A stretch of DNA of 64,000 nucleotides, from the NCBI GenBank assembly GCA_031002005.1, contig CM061921.1, positions 150,259,283-150,323,282 of the forward strand. The letters run 5' to 3'. Shown piece by piece: positions 44,089 through 54,852 of this stretch; positions within the stretch are counted from its first letter, which is position 1, and the number at the start of each line of letters is the position of its first letter. The DNA comes from Vandiemenella viatica (Eukaryota > Arthropoda > Insecta > Orthoptera > Morabidae). The notes under the pieces are model-generated. The model saw only the letters and a program-made list of their open reading frames with translations. It was not told the origin of the DNA and searched no databases. The position numbers were made by a program, and so were the translations under genes.

Positions 44089-44795
44089 GGCCAGAGGTAT
44101 AATGTGGCAAAGCAGTAACATGTGCTTCTTCGCCATTTTAGAGAAAATCGGCATTGAAATATTGCGTTACGTTGAAATAATTTCTACGTTAGTGAAATTT
44201 AAAGGGGCGCCTGGCTCTCTATCTCGTAAGTCCGTCGGCGCCTGATCGTTCTCGATGCGGGATTTTTTATTTATTCAAATGTGTATATAGATAATTCCTG
44301 GCAATCAGTTTCAATACTTATGCATATAATAAGCTATTTAAATGCCGTTTGTTGCGTGTCCGCAAACAAAGTTTTATTTGAAAAATGGAAATATTTACTG
44401 CGGCAGGTATGAAATAAAAATATCGTTACTCGACCGTTACAGTTGGAGAAGAGATGTTTATTCCCGCATCAGGGGACGGGAGTGTCTAAATGAGACGCCG
44501 TCAGTTTTTCCACAACAAAAGGCATTTACAAAACTTGTTTTACGCATAATTGTTGAAACTTACTGTCGGGAATTATTTGAATAAATAAATTTAAAAAAAT
44601 TTCCCGCAGCGAGATTCGATCCGGTGATGACTGGCTTAGACAGCAGAGTGATTGCCGCTGTACCACTCACCCCTTGAAGTATACCTGACGTAGAAAGTAT
44701 TTGAACGCAACGGAATATTTCAATGCTGATTTTCTCTACAACGGCGAAGAAGCGCATGTTACTGCTTTGCCGCATTATACCTCTGGTCGTGAGCT
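44089..44795. mobile_element. foldback/TIR element, arms about 115 bp
   Basis: Left arm GGCCAGAGGTATAATG...TTTCTACGT (44089-44195) is matched by the inverted right arm ACGTAGAAAG...CATTATACCTCTGG (44690-44790) with about a dozen mismatches. The interior includes a tRNA-like piece at 44595-44667 and an 80-codon frame at 44342-44584 without a known domain. Family unknown, and no clear target duplication. Confidence 0.75.
44595..44680 (-). mobile_element. tRNA-like sequence inside foldback
   Basis: Minus strand: GGGGTGAGTGGTACAGCGGC (A-box-like) near 44675, then B box GGATCGAATCTCGC near 44614. It looks like the head of a tRNA-derived SINE. Too irregular for me to call a tRNA gene. Confidence 0.45.
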
Positions 44796-45265
44796 TTTAT
44801 TACACACAGTATGAGTCGAATCTGAATTTTACAATTGGCGGCCTTTATCTTGTTAGTGTACTAACCACGCACTTTGGCACATTAACGATCGTTAGCGCGT
44901 ATCCTGCATGTGTTTCGAAGCCTCGTTATATTTGATCGACCCTCATAAACTTTTAATTCGTGTCTTATTGACGAAGTAACAGAATGTCATGTTTGCGCCT
45001 TTGTCGTGGATGAACCGACTGTGCGTGATCCGTGTAAGCTATGTGCAGATGTGTCATTTTTCTTGTGTAACTAATAGCATGGGAATCATGCGAGCATTTG
45101 CCTAGGTGGTTGTGCAGATTCACCTTAAAACGTTTATTTGATTGATGTGGTTTGAACACACACCTCTTCATGTTCAGTATGGCGCTGCTTTAAAGCTGCC
45201 GTTCAGTCACTGCTACAGCCCAAACCAACATCAGAATATTTGTTATATCATTTGGTGTTGGTTGG
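44796..45265. other. no recognisable feature
   Basis: No supported feature. Confidence 0.45.
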
Positions 45266-45277
45266 GGAATTGGAAGA

Positions 45278-45423
45278 TTTTTTTTAACTGCTTAGCGTCT
45301 CTTAACAGCGAGGTCTTTAGAGACGGGAAAGGATGGAGGGCAAGGAATTGGAAGGAATTCGGCCATGGCCTTTTGAAGGAAGCATCCCGGCATTTGCCTA
45401 GAGTGATTTGGGAAACCATGGAA
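45278..45423 (-). mobile_element. SINE-A2, 5'-truncated, with 12-bp target duplication
   Basis: Flanked by GGAATTGGAAGA at 45266-45277 and 45424-45435. From the tail side: T run, TTAGCGTCTCTTAACAGCG, GGTCTTTAGAGACGGG, GGAATTCGGCCATGGCC, stopping at GAAACCATGGAA. The tRNA head and B box never inserted. The truncation lies exactly at the duplication, a sign of incomplete reverse transcription. Confidence 0.9.
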
Positions 45424-45435
45424 GGAATTGGAAGA

Positions 45436-46033
45436 ACAGAAGAAGTAAATTTGAATAAATTCTTGCTATTAAAGGCACCGTTTGACACTTTTTCGTGTAC
45501 CAGCAGACTGTATATTTAAATTATACTTTTAATGTTTATCCAGAGAATCCGCGTCTTGTGTACTAACGGCCTTCGAAATGAATAAGTGTGTCATCTAGCA
45601 GAGGCAACATACGGCTTCACCGGTGGCTAGCTGCTTTTCAGAGTTCGTCGCCCTGCTTATAGGTGACCTGCCCGTGGTTGATTTCGTAACTGATACTACA
45701 ACCAGTAAAATTTTTTTAAAAACTTTCCTCTCTCGTAGATTCTTGAACTTTTGAAACTGCACTGTTCCCAAGTAAATCGGTAGTTTGTTATAAACTCCTA
45801 GCTGTTATGGGAACTCAACAGTAGTACCTCCTGCAAAGCTCGAAAATACCTAAGTGGAACATTGTTTGAGAATTCATTTAAAAAAATGCGGTAACATAGC
45901 ACGCATTCGAAAATCTATTATTGTCACATTAAATAAATGGTGTGAAATTATTTTCCTGTTATGAAATGTTCGGGATTGTACTGCTTCATACTATTGTTTG
46001 TGCTGTTCTAACACCCAACCAGTCACCAGAGAG
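45436..46033. other. no recognisable feature
   Basis: No supported feature. Confidence 0.45.
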
Positions 46034-46041
46034 TCTGCTAC

Positions 46042-47522
46042 TAGTGTTGCCAGGCCCAGGTTGTTTAAAATCGGGACGGAAGGTACAAAAAATCTGGACC
46101 AGGGGTTAAAAATCGGGACAACTCCAAAAAAAATGTTTTATTTAATTCACGTTCATTTTTATAATTTATGGAGGACAGGAATAATTTCTATAGGTATTTT
46201 TCAATCATAGAAACTTATGAATCTTATTACTAAATACTATAATAATAGTCAGACTAATTGATTTAAGTATTAATTGTTTTATTAAAACTGTACTTAAAGC
46301 TAGATTTAATTGTTTTTATCATACTTTTTCATAACGTAATTATAAAAATCTGCTAAAAGACAAATTGAAACTGGTTTTAATTTGTATCTCTGCTTTGACA
46401 TGCTCGTTAGACCAAATTATATTAGACCGGGGTAATTTCCCTTCAGCTTCCGCGTTTCAAATCGGTATTGGTGCCATGAAAGTAAGTATTCAGATTAATG
46501 CGTCTCATAAAAGTGTTTTAAAGCTTGAGCTCGTTTGGCATTGTATGAGAAATTACTATAAAAGTTTCAGGATGAAATTCTCCCGTTCAAATATACTCAT
46601 AGGTCCTACGCAAAGCACGTTTTACACTGTTATGTAAAATATGTTCCGGACAGCCAAATGATATAATTTGATAATTATCATGGTGCAGTAAATGGAAAAA
46701 CTGAATTACGGCACCTTAAGATCATATCTGCGTTGTCTGCATAGTAACTAGTAAGATGTTTACTATCAATACTGGGCTCTTAAGTCATGTCAGTAAATTT
46801 TTATATGTGGCTGATAAAGCTTAATTCACGTCTTCATGTACGTTTTTGAATTTATGGTTCGGCAGTAAAATCTTATCATCGGCAGAAATGTTTTGTACTA
46901 CCGTGATTGGAGGCGTCTGCAGCAAGACTAAAAAATGTATCTGTATAGTTTCGATAGCTTCTTGAGTAGAAACCGTACGTAAACCATTAAGAGCCTGTGC
47001 AATCCCAATGAGCTTTATTCTTACAAGTGACAATTTCTCAGCAATTTTAGAATCATTATGCAAAGTAAGATCGATTTTTGATTCACAGCCGAATGAACTG
47101 AAAGACGAGGTGTACCGGGACCGAGTGGTATGTCATTGTGACTTAAGCAGCTATCATTTCTTGATTCCTGGGTGCTCATCTGATCGGTGTTAAAAATATT
47201 ATCAACGACTTTGTTAAACTGACACTCCCTTCTTTTTACTTGTTTTCGTTAAATTTCTGGTGTTTTGCTATGTCATTTTCGCCATCATGAAATATGCCAA
47301 ACGGTTTTTTGGCGCAATGTGCACCTTAGTATGGTCAGTTGTACCATAATCCGTGAACAGCACTGCTGATTGGGTGCGATGCGTCTGACGTAGCACGCGA
47401 TTTCATTTTTTGCGATAAGTGTTCGGGACATTTGGCGTCCCGATCGAGGGTAAATCGGGACGCGTCCCCAGACCCCTGGAAATCGGGACGTCCCGCGCAT
47501 ATCGGGACACCTGGCAACGCTA
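46042..47522 (-). mobile_element. hAT element, 1.48 kb, 8-bp target duplication
   Basis: Ends TAGTGTTGCCAGG and CCTGGCAACGCTA are inverted. The 8-bp direct repeat TCTGCTAC lies at 46034-46041 and 47523-47530. ATCGGGAC-type subterminal motifs recur near both ends (46074-46110 and 47400-47515). Minus-strand transposase remnants lie inside. Too short for an intact hAT, so internally deleted. Confidence 0.85.
46430..47063 (-). pseudogene. hAT transposase remnant
   Basis: Minus strand. A frame from 47063 reads KIAEKLSLVRIKLIGIAQAL and IETIQIHFLVLLQ. After stops and frame changes, GCPEHILHNSVKRAL appears near 46655-46610. The C-x-H--HN-VK pattern is typical of the hAT catalytic region. The rest is decayed, and the C-terminal dimerisation segment was not found. 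Confidence 0.55.
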
Positions 47523-47530
47523 TCTGCTAC

Positions 47531-48015
47531 CTACCTTGACATTGCTAGTAGATAACGCTTTCATTTGTTTGATATAAACTTAAAACTTCTTATGCTTCTG
47601 ATATAAGGCTGCGTAAGATAGCATGCTATTTTATTTGCATTGGTTCTTCTCCAGTCGCCTTGGTTTCTGGCCAAAGATATTAAAGTCTGTCCGTGTGTAT
47701 TTTATTTTACGCATCTACAAGGTTTTCTCCACGATTTCTCCTGATTTTGAAGAACTGATTTTCTTTTTAAAGCTGCTTGTGCTGTTTTCCGTTTGATGCC
47801 CTTCTTCGTGTTTCAGTTTGTGCAATGTCGACATAAATAGAATTTTGTATTTCTGTTTTATTTATGTTTAGTTTTTTTTTTCAAAAGTAAATAAAAGTAT
47901 TAATTTTAGTAAAAACCGCTAGAGCAGAAGTTTTCAATACATTGATTCTTACAATAAATTCCAGACTAGGTGATTTTTTAATAACCGCGATTCACAAATG
48001 AAGTTCATTTCTTTG
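47531..48015. other. no recognisable feature
   Basis: T-rich near 47871-47881. No supported feature. Confidence 0.45.
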
Positions 48016-48225
48016 TACCGAGCGTAGTAGGTGAGCAGTGACAATATGGCCTCTCATTCAGGACGCGGTTTCGAATCCCCATCAGGTCATACATGGTTTC
48101 CCAAAATCACTCCATACCAATGCCGGGATCGTTCCTTCGAAAAGCCATGGTCGAATTCTTCCCGTTCCTTGTCCTCACTCCTTTCCCGCCTCTAATGCCC
48201 TCGAAGGGTAAAAAAAAAAGAGCAA
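48016..48225 (+). mobile_element. SINE-A1 copy
   Basis: TACCGAGCGTAGTAGGTGAG head, B box GGTTTCGAATCCCC near 48068, CATGGTTTCCCAAAATCAC, GAATTCTTCCCGTTCC, CTCTAATGCCCTCGAAGG and a 10-base A run at about 48211-48220. Confidence 0.85.
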
Positions 48226-48419
48226 TTCCTTGCCGTCACTTATTTTAATTATTATTAAGGTGTTACCATAGTGGATTGAAGGTCATAAGCACAGTATAAT
48301 TTCAAATTCCGGTACATACGTACCGCCGCATCGACATAATTATGGTTTTCTTAATCACTTAGGATACTGCTTGGACTATGCCTAATAGTTGCATCATAAG
48401 CTATAAATTTCATTCACAG

Positions 48420-48714
48420 CAGGGGTGTAGCTACCATAGGGCTAGGCGGTGCAGTGCACCGCGACCCCCACGCTGAGGGGGCCCCAAAAGCAGCCCAGGG
48501 GGCCCCCAAGCGCAGCTCAGAGGGGCCAATGGGGCTTCAGAGGAGAGGGGCGATGTTTTTTTTTTTAGCTGTGAGGTCCTTGTGAACCTAGATACGCTAC
48601 TGCTTAGGGGCCGCCAAGCTCAGCTCAGGGGGCTCCTACCAGCAACTTGGCAGAGCTAAAAAAAAAGTTTTTTTTTTTTGCGCCTGGGCCCTTGTTGACC
48701 TAGCTACGCCACTG
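48420..48714. mobile_element. hAT MITE with 8-bp target duplication
   Basis: Ends CAGGGGTGTAGCTACC and the complement of CTAGCTACGCCACTG, with ATTCACAG at 48412-48419 and 48715-48722. The interior has recurrent GGGGCC(A/G)CCAAGC(G/T)CAGCTCAG motifs and no protein frame. Confidence 0.95.
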
Positions 48715-48722
48715 ATTCACAG

Positions 48723-49495
48723 AGGAAAAAGTTCATATGATTTATAGATTGATGGTGACACTTGCGCTTCTCCTCATTCTTTTAGTAGAAAGGACAACGT
48801 GAGACACCGTGACAAGCATGTTGGTACGTCTTGTCACATGTTTTTGTGAGGGAAAAGTAACGATTTTATTGTTAGCTTATTTCTGAAAAACACTCAACGC
48901 TGAAATTTGAATGTCCAGTAAGGAAGTTCAAACAACGGTTTCCCAAACGTTACAATTCATCTCAGTATTGTTCACCAATAGTGAGCCCCCTTGAGGATAA
49001 TAGTAAACTGTTTGGAGCACTTGTATACGACATAAGCGATCGTCTGCCGAGTCGCTAAAGAAAAGGTCTAGAATGTGAATAAATTCTATTAAAATCTAAT
49101 TTGTGTGTAACTTCATACACATTGGTTCATTAGTTCTTAAAAGTGCACAACTGATGTAAGATCACCAACGCCCTTGGCAGTGCCCACTATTTTGTTTATT
49201 ACTGTCAGCTTTTCATTAGCCTTGGCATTATCTGGTCTACATTGATAAGCGTTTGAATATGAAGGATATGGATTGCATTGCGTTTGTTGAACCATTGCTT
49301 TTTCTAAATGAAACATAGGAGATTGTAATTGTTTCTTGTTCACATCACATCTACGCACTCTTACAGGGTTGTCTATCAGTTAACAAACTGAAGCATCATG
49401 CGTGATGTTTATAGAAAACACACTGTTTCCAAGACAGTGCATTAAATAATTTTACATCCTTTTCTTCTTTAATTACACTTTCATAAATAACCTAA
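48723..49495. other. no recognisable feature
   Basis: AT-rich. The 73-codon minus frame at 49137-49358 has no known domain. Confidence 0.45.
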
Positions 49496-49877
49496 AGGGA
49501 GCGTCCATAAACCACGTAGCTCAATTTTGGCCTCCTGTGAAACCCCACCTCCTCCCACGTAGCCCAACGTTTCTTGTCTCTACCCCCCACCCCATCCCAC
49601 GTAGCACGTAGGCTTTTTCCCTATTGATTCTAAAAGACATTTTGTACTGTTTTTTCTTGTCACACTATCTTAAATTACATACGGGGGGATAATTAAATGG
49701 ATGAAATGAATATGTACATGCTGTTGTGTGTTCTGTATCTCATTTTAACAGTGACAAATAATATTAACGAAAGGCTACGTGGCCAGGCTCGAACACCTCC
49801 CCCCCCCCATGTAGTCCAGCGTAGCTTTCTAGCCAACCCCTCCCCTGGACCGAGCCACGTAGTTTATGGACATTCTC
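49496..49877 (+). mobile_element. MITE family E, copy 5
   Basis: Starts AGGGAGCGTCCATAAACCAC after TAA (49493-49495) and ends TAGTTTATGGACATTCTC. The right TAA is not preserved. Body motifs GGCCTCCTGTGAAACCCC and AAAAGACATTTTGTACTG match the family. Confidence 0.85.
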
Positions 49878-50102
49878 AAATGAAGCCGATCACCGCATTC
49901 CGACATCTTGATATCCTCAACGGAGCCATACTAAGCCAAGATACAAACCTGTCTTCCATGTTTAAATTACTATTGTAAGAGTTTGTATTGTGTATATGTA
50001 TATGAAAGAAGGGAGAGAGTAAAAACTGGTGCCGGCAGTCCATCCAGGTGTACGGTTCTGAAGGACACCAATGTGCAACCAAGTTTAGGTCCGCTTTCAT
50101 TG

Positions 50103-50345
50103 ACCAAGCGTGCCGTGGTGAGTGAATGGCAACGCTCTGACCTCGCATTTGGGAGTACTTTGGTTCGAATGACCTTCCGGCCATCCAGATTTCGGTTTCC
50201 CACGGTTTCCTGAAACGACTCCAGGTGAATGCACGGATGTTTCCTTCGAAAGGCTATGGCCAAATTACCTTCAGTTCCTTGCCCTCCTGTCCTTTCACGC
50301 CTCTAATGACCGCGACGTCTATGAAGCGTAAAGACATAAAGAAAA
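50103..50345 (+). mobile_element. SINE-A1 copy
   Basis: ACCAAGCGTGCCGTGGTGAG head, B box GGTTCGAATGACC near 50161, ATCCAGATTTCGGTTTCCC, CTCTAATGACCGCGACGTC, GAAGCGTAAAGAC and a short A-rich tail. Confidence 0.85.
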
Positions 50346-50439
50346 AAGCTTTCAACAGACAAATCACCACCTGCACTTCATTGCGTAAGGGATGCGCAGA
50401 GGTTTGCGATTTAACCCATCAATTTGTTACACAATATGT

Positions 50440-50466
50440 TATGGCTTTACGGCTCATCGACGTCTG
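50440..50466 (-). mobile_element. SINE-A1 3'-end stub
   Basis: ATGGCTTTACGGCTCATCG plus ACGTC matches the 3' end of minus-strand SINE-A1 copies, then stops where the G-rich MITE begins. Probably a broken SINE cut by that insertion or by recombination. Confidence 0.6.
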
Positions 50467-50898
50467 AGGGGGCGTCCATTAATTACGTGAAGTGAAATGG
50501 GGGGGGAGGGTCCGGTGATGTCTCACGAAACCACACTAAGAGGGAGGGGGGGGGGGGGTCAACGGAAATCTCACTTGAGATTTTGAAATTCTAGTAGGGC
50601 TGTAGAGCTAAAAAAAAAGTAGTCTACAAATGACGCGAAAGTCGACTTTAAGAGGGGGGGGGGTTTAGTCCAAAAGCCGACGTTAGGGGGGGAGGGGGGT
50701 ATAACCGCCGTTAGAGCATGATGCCTAAAAAAAAAGGGTCGTGTTACGAGGTCGATTAGTAGGAGGGGAGGGTCTCCGTCAAAATCTCACGTCATTTTAG
50801 AGGGGGGGGGGAAGTCCGACCAGATCTCACGAAGTCTCACCAGAGAGGGGGGGGCGGAATTCCGGAAAAACACCTCACATCATTAAAGGGGGAGGTGG
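50467..50898. mobile_element. PIF/Harbinger-like MITE with G runs
   Basis: The left end GGGGGCGTCCATTAATTACG matches the 12231 element's end. The right end (CACCTCACATCATTAAAGGG) is a degraded inverted counterpart. The interior alternates AAATCTCAC/GTCTCAC with G runs of 8-14. It is longer and more repetitive than the 12231 copy. Confidence 0.6.
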
Positions 50899-50911
50899 AT
50901 TGGCCTTTCTT

Positions 50912-51140
50912 CTTATAGCTTTACGCCTCGTCGACGTCGAGGTCATTAGAGGCGGGAAAGAAGCGGGGAAAAGGAACGGAAGGAATTCGATCATGGCCTT
51001 TTGATAGGACCATCCGAGCATTCGACTGGAGTGATATCGGGAACCCATGGAAAACCAAAATCTGCATGTTTGGACGCGTATTCGAACCTGTATCCTCCCG
51101 AATGCGAGGCCGGAGCGTTACCGCTCACCCACCACTCTAC
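50912..51140 (-). mobile_element. SINE-A1 copy
   Basis: TAGCTTTACGCCTCGTCGAC, GGAATTCGATCATGGCC, CATTCGACTGGAGTG, degraded B box complement CGTATTCGAACCTG near 51078, head complement ACCCACCACTC. Confidence 0.85.
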
Positions 51141-51228
51141 GTTGTCACTATATGTTTGTAAATTGTGTAACCTGTCTTCTAAATGATAACTGTACATTTT
51201 GTTTGTGAAACGTAAAATCTGTGAGGCG

Positions 51229-51676
51229 CAGATTCGGGAACATCTCAGCATATTTCCTAGATGATTGCAGAGAACCACGTAAAAATCGTAATCAGGATGG
51301 GCGGTATGTCAACCTGGGGATTTGAACCGGGACCCGTTGTATAGCCCGTTCAGTTAACAGAGGCGGCTCAAGGTCAGTCTGCTCTATCCCCACTCCACTG
51401 CTCTTACCCCTGCATGCGAAGGGGAAATCTGCCACTGCCCTACCAGGACACGACTGTCATTTCTGAAAGGTAGAAAGGGAGGGGGAGGGGAGGCCAGGGG
51501 AAAATAACCTTGAGCCGCCAGGTCGGAGTCAACATGGTATAACTACTCAGTCGAGTACGGTGGCGCTTTAACCTTCAAGGCCACAATGGCTGTGGAATGT
51601 ACAGGGTTGAAAAGCTAACAACGGCTGTCACCAGAAAATTTCTAGTGGACTGCCTGTTCTCTAATACAGATAATTC
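51229..51676 (-). mobile_element. SINE-D-bearing insertion with 16-bp target duplication
   Basis: Flanked by perfect TAAAATCTGTGAGGCG at 51213-51228 and 51677-51692. On the minus strand a tRNA-like head (TTGAGCCGCCTCTGTTAAC) near 51370 leads to B box CCGGTTCAAATCCCC near 51318, then GCAATCATCTAGG near 51268. It resembles the SINE-D order at 12048. The first 300 or so bases of the insert (51380-51676) are not known from the other copy, so this may be a longer composite SINE. No poly-A is seen. Confidence 0.7.
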
Positions 51677-51692
51677 TAAAATCTGTGAGGCG

Positions 51693-52489
51693 TGTTAGTT
51701 TACGGTGTTTTCTAACACTTTAAATTATTACATCCGTATCCGCACTAGACTGAAACCCTTGCATATCTGGCTTGTAGATTGGCCAGTCCTTTTTTTTAGA
51801 ACAATGACACAGTATCCATGTGCTAAACCCCATTGTTCTACCGTACTGCTTGCTGAGCAAGAAGATAATTTTTCACGTTGTTCTTATCATATAACGTAGC
51901 TCTTGGACACTGCGTCAGCTATTATCAGCGTGGATAAAACATAAGTAGAATTGTTTACTGGTTTTACCGTTACATACAACGAGAAACAGTGAAACTCGCA
52001 AAAGTCGTTTACACAAATAAAAAACTCATACTAGAATTCCCCATGTTGCAGGGCATAAATACCAAACATATAACTACCGTATTTCCTTTTTTTCTCGTCA
52101 CCCTCCCCCTCCCCCCCCCCACCACCACTTTTCCACTTGGTTAGATCTTTTCACAGACAATCCTTACTGCCGGTATTCTGATAACAGTTTTTAGTGGCAT
52201 ATTTAGCACTAGTTCCTATCAAGGTGGTGGTTGAAGGTTAAAAATTACGCCACCGCCGTACTATATATGGGATTATTACTGATTTTTTTGACCTCCTTTT
52301 GGCAAATCTTCATTTTTCCATCTTTTTTACGATCGCAACCAGACTGCTGCCAACCCATGTTCAAGATGTTATGCGGGAGTCGTTTATCTGACATTATGCA
52401 TGTGTTTTAATTTCCTAATTAATTTTACACAAACGTTTTATTAGGCTTTGTAATTTAGTTTAATTGAGATAGATCGCGTGCTATGGTGG
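51693..52489. other. no recognisable feature
   Basis: A C-rich stretch near 52103-52127. No supported feature. Confidence 0.45.
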
Positions 52490-53950
52490 AAATTTCCCTA
52501 ACCATCAATTTTTCCTCTTTCCTTTTTCCACTTTCTCTTACCCTCTACTAATTTGAACTTTAAACTCTTTCAGTGATTTTTGTAAATTATTCATCATTTC
52601 TCTTGGGAATTTATTCCAATCCCTGACACCCATCAGAGAAAATCTTCCCACACCATTATTCCTGAAATCAGGTGCCAGCTTGCGGTCAAGGTCATCTTTT
52701 CCCTTCTACGCACTTCTCTTAATTCTCGAACCAGTATCTTTCCATGCCTCATCATCAATTCACTACCATGACTCTCTTCACCATCCTTTTGTCTTCCAAT
52801 GAATCCCATCTAGCTGCCCTTCTTTGCATCCCCTCCTACTCCTGTATTTGATACCGGAAATGTGGGTCCCATACTACGCCACCATATTCAAGCAATGGTC
52901 AGGCCAACGTTTTGTAACCAAATTCTCTTACTTCTCTGGTACATCCTCTCATCACTCTTTCCAACAGGTGAAGAATTTTGAACCCTTTTCCTATTACCAG
53001 TCAAATGTCCTACTACGTATCCAGTGTGTCCTGCCCAGTTAATTTTGTTAACAAATGTAATGCCAAGCAGCTCCTTCCCCATTTTATAATCGTAATCAAC
53101 CTTTAGCTTTTTATCTGTGTTCAATACCTAATAAGCTGACTCTACTTTGCATTTATCTTCGTACCATGTTGACTCACCCAGCTAGATATCCTATCTAGAT
53201 CACCCTGCAGCTATTTACAGTCTTCTATAGTATTGATCCTATTATATAACATTATGTCATCTGCAAACAATCAAACTTCAGGTAATAAACCATCAACACA
53301 ATCATTTGTTAGAATAACGAATAGCTATGGTCCCAATACGATACCCTATGGGACTCCGGTTTTCACTCCCACGTCTTTTAATACTATATTTTCTATCCTA
53401 GCCTTTTGCTTTCTACCTTTTAAGAATTCTTCTACTCAGAAAATCACATTTTCACCCACTCCAATAGTTTTTACCTTATTTATCAACATTTTATCGTTCA
53501 CTTTGTCAAATGCCTTTGAAAGATCTAGTATTACACTATAAATTTGACCTGTCATCTGAAATATCTTGCGTATAGCTTACTAGTTGAGATTCGGATGAAT
53601 ATCCTTGCCTAAAGCCATGTTGCCGATTCGAAAACCACTTACGTTCCTCACAGATATGTTTGATGTGGTTGCATATCTCTGTACTAATTTAACTACCACT
53701 GATGTCAAACTGATTGGCCAGTAATTTTCGACCCCCTTTTTTAGACTTGTACTATTATAGCGCCTCTTTTACAGTCATCTGGTAATGAGCAAGTATCCAG
53801 ACTCAATTTAAATAACATTTCAATACAAGGTACAATGCCACATCCTGTTATGTTTAAGACATTCGTAGTAATATTGTCTACACCAGCCCTTTTCTACTTT
53901 TTAGATTTTTTAGTTCCTTCATTATATCTTCATACTGATTTTTAAATTTA
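52490..53950 (-). pseudogene. non-LTR retrotransposon reverse transcriptase fossil, better preserved
   Basis: Minus strand. FEKAFDKVNDKMLINKV lies near 53525-53475. VEEFLKGRKQKARIEN then DVGVKTGVP follow near 53435-53345, where a stop replaces Gln in the PQG motif, then GIVLGP. The catalytic LFADDIMLYNRI box near 53265-53230 is intact. Later, W-GH-Y--G-L-GNRKRVQ-like and KSDERMYQRSKRI segments appear in another frame to about 52890. Palm-to-thumb order fits CR1/jockey-type LINEs, but it differs from the 38755 fossil and is a separate family or lineage. No endonuclease domain was found beyond 53950, suggesting 5' truncation. Confidence 0.75.
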
Positions 53951-54476
53951 TTAGTCTGGTAATTTCTAACTGTAATGTAATTAAGAATAAAAGTATTTGG
54001 TCTAAATGATATTTTTTGCGGGTTTATTAAATTCCTTCAGACAGAATCCATGCTTGCCGTGTCTCTAGGCTGTATGAACAGGGTTTCCATTATATTTTTT
54101 CTACAAACACAGCACACTTTTGATGAACGTTCCTGTTTGGTCTCGCCTTAACCTCAAGAAACTGTGGACAGGGAATTCGAGCTGGTCTCTTCCTCACGGT
54201 GTAGGTCAGGGGATGAAGCATCAAAACCCGTAAATCTAATTGCTGGGACGCGTTTGTGTTCCTGTGGCGCTGTGCTGCAAAAAATACACAAGACTTCTTG
54301 AGCCAAGTGATTCGTCTGGGGTGCGGTCAAATGACAGGATGCGGTTTTCAGTGCGTAAGTTTCATCTATATTCGAATAGTAGTATCAATTTCCAGAAACT
54401 TTCTTATAACAGTGGTAGCGGAAACACACTATATAATATTGAGTGTTTACAATTGAGTTCATCAGAGCGGAACGGA
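53951..54476. other. no recognisable feature
   Basis: No supported frame or repeat. Confidence 0.45.
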
Positions 54477-54479
54477 TAA

Positions 54480-54849
54480 GGGAGCGTCCATAAACCACGT
54501 GGCTCGGTTGGGGGGGGGGAGGGAGGGGGTGGCTGCAAAGCTACTCTGAGATACGGGGGGGGGGGGGTTACGAGCCAGACAACGTAGCTTTTCATTCATA
54601 TTATTTCTCACAGTTAAAATAAGGTACAAAACACACAACATCATGTGAATACTTATTTACGTCATATAATTATCTCTGAATGTAATGCACTATAATCAGA
54701 CAGGAGAAAACAGTACACAAAAAGTCTTTTGGATTCAATGGGGAAAAAAGCTGCGTGCTCACGTGAGGGTTGAGGCTAAAGCCACGTCGGGCTACATGGG
54801 GGGATTCACAGGAGGCCAAAATGGAGCTACGTGGTTTATGGACGCTCCC
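54480..54849 (-). mobile_element. MITE family E, copy 6
   Basis: Starts GGGAGCGTCCATAAACCACG and ends GTGGTTTATGGACGCTCCC: 19 matching terminal bases. TAA lies at 54477-54479 and 54850-54852. The best-preserved ends in the window. Confidence 0.95.
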
Positions 54850-54852
54850 TAA

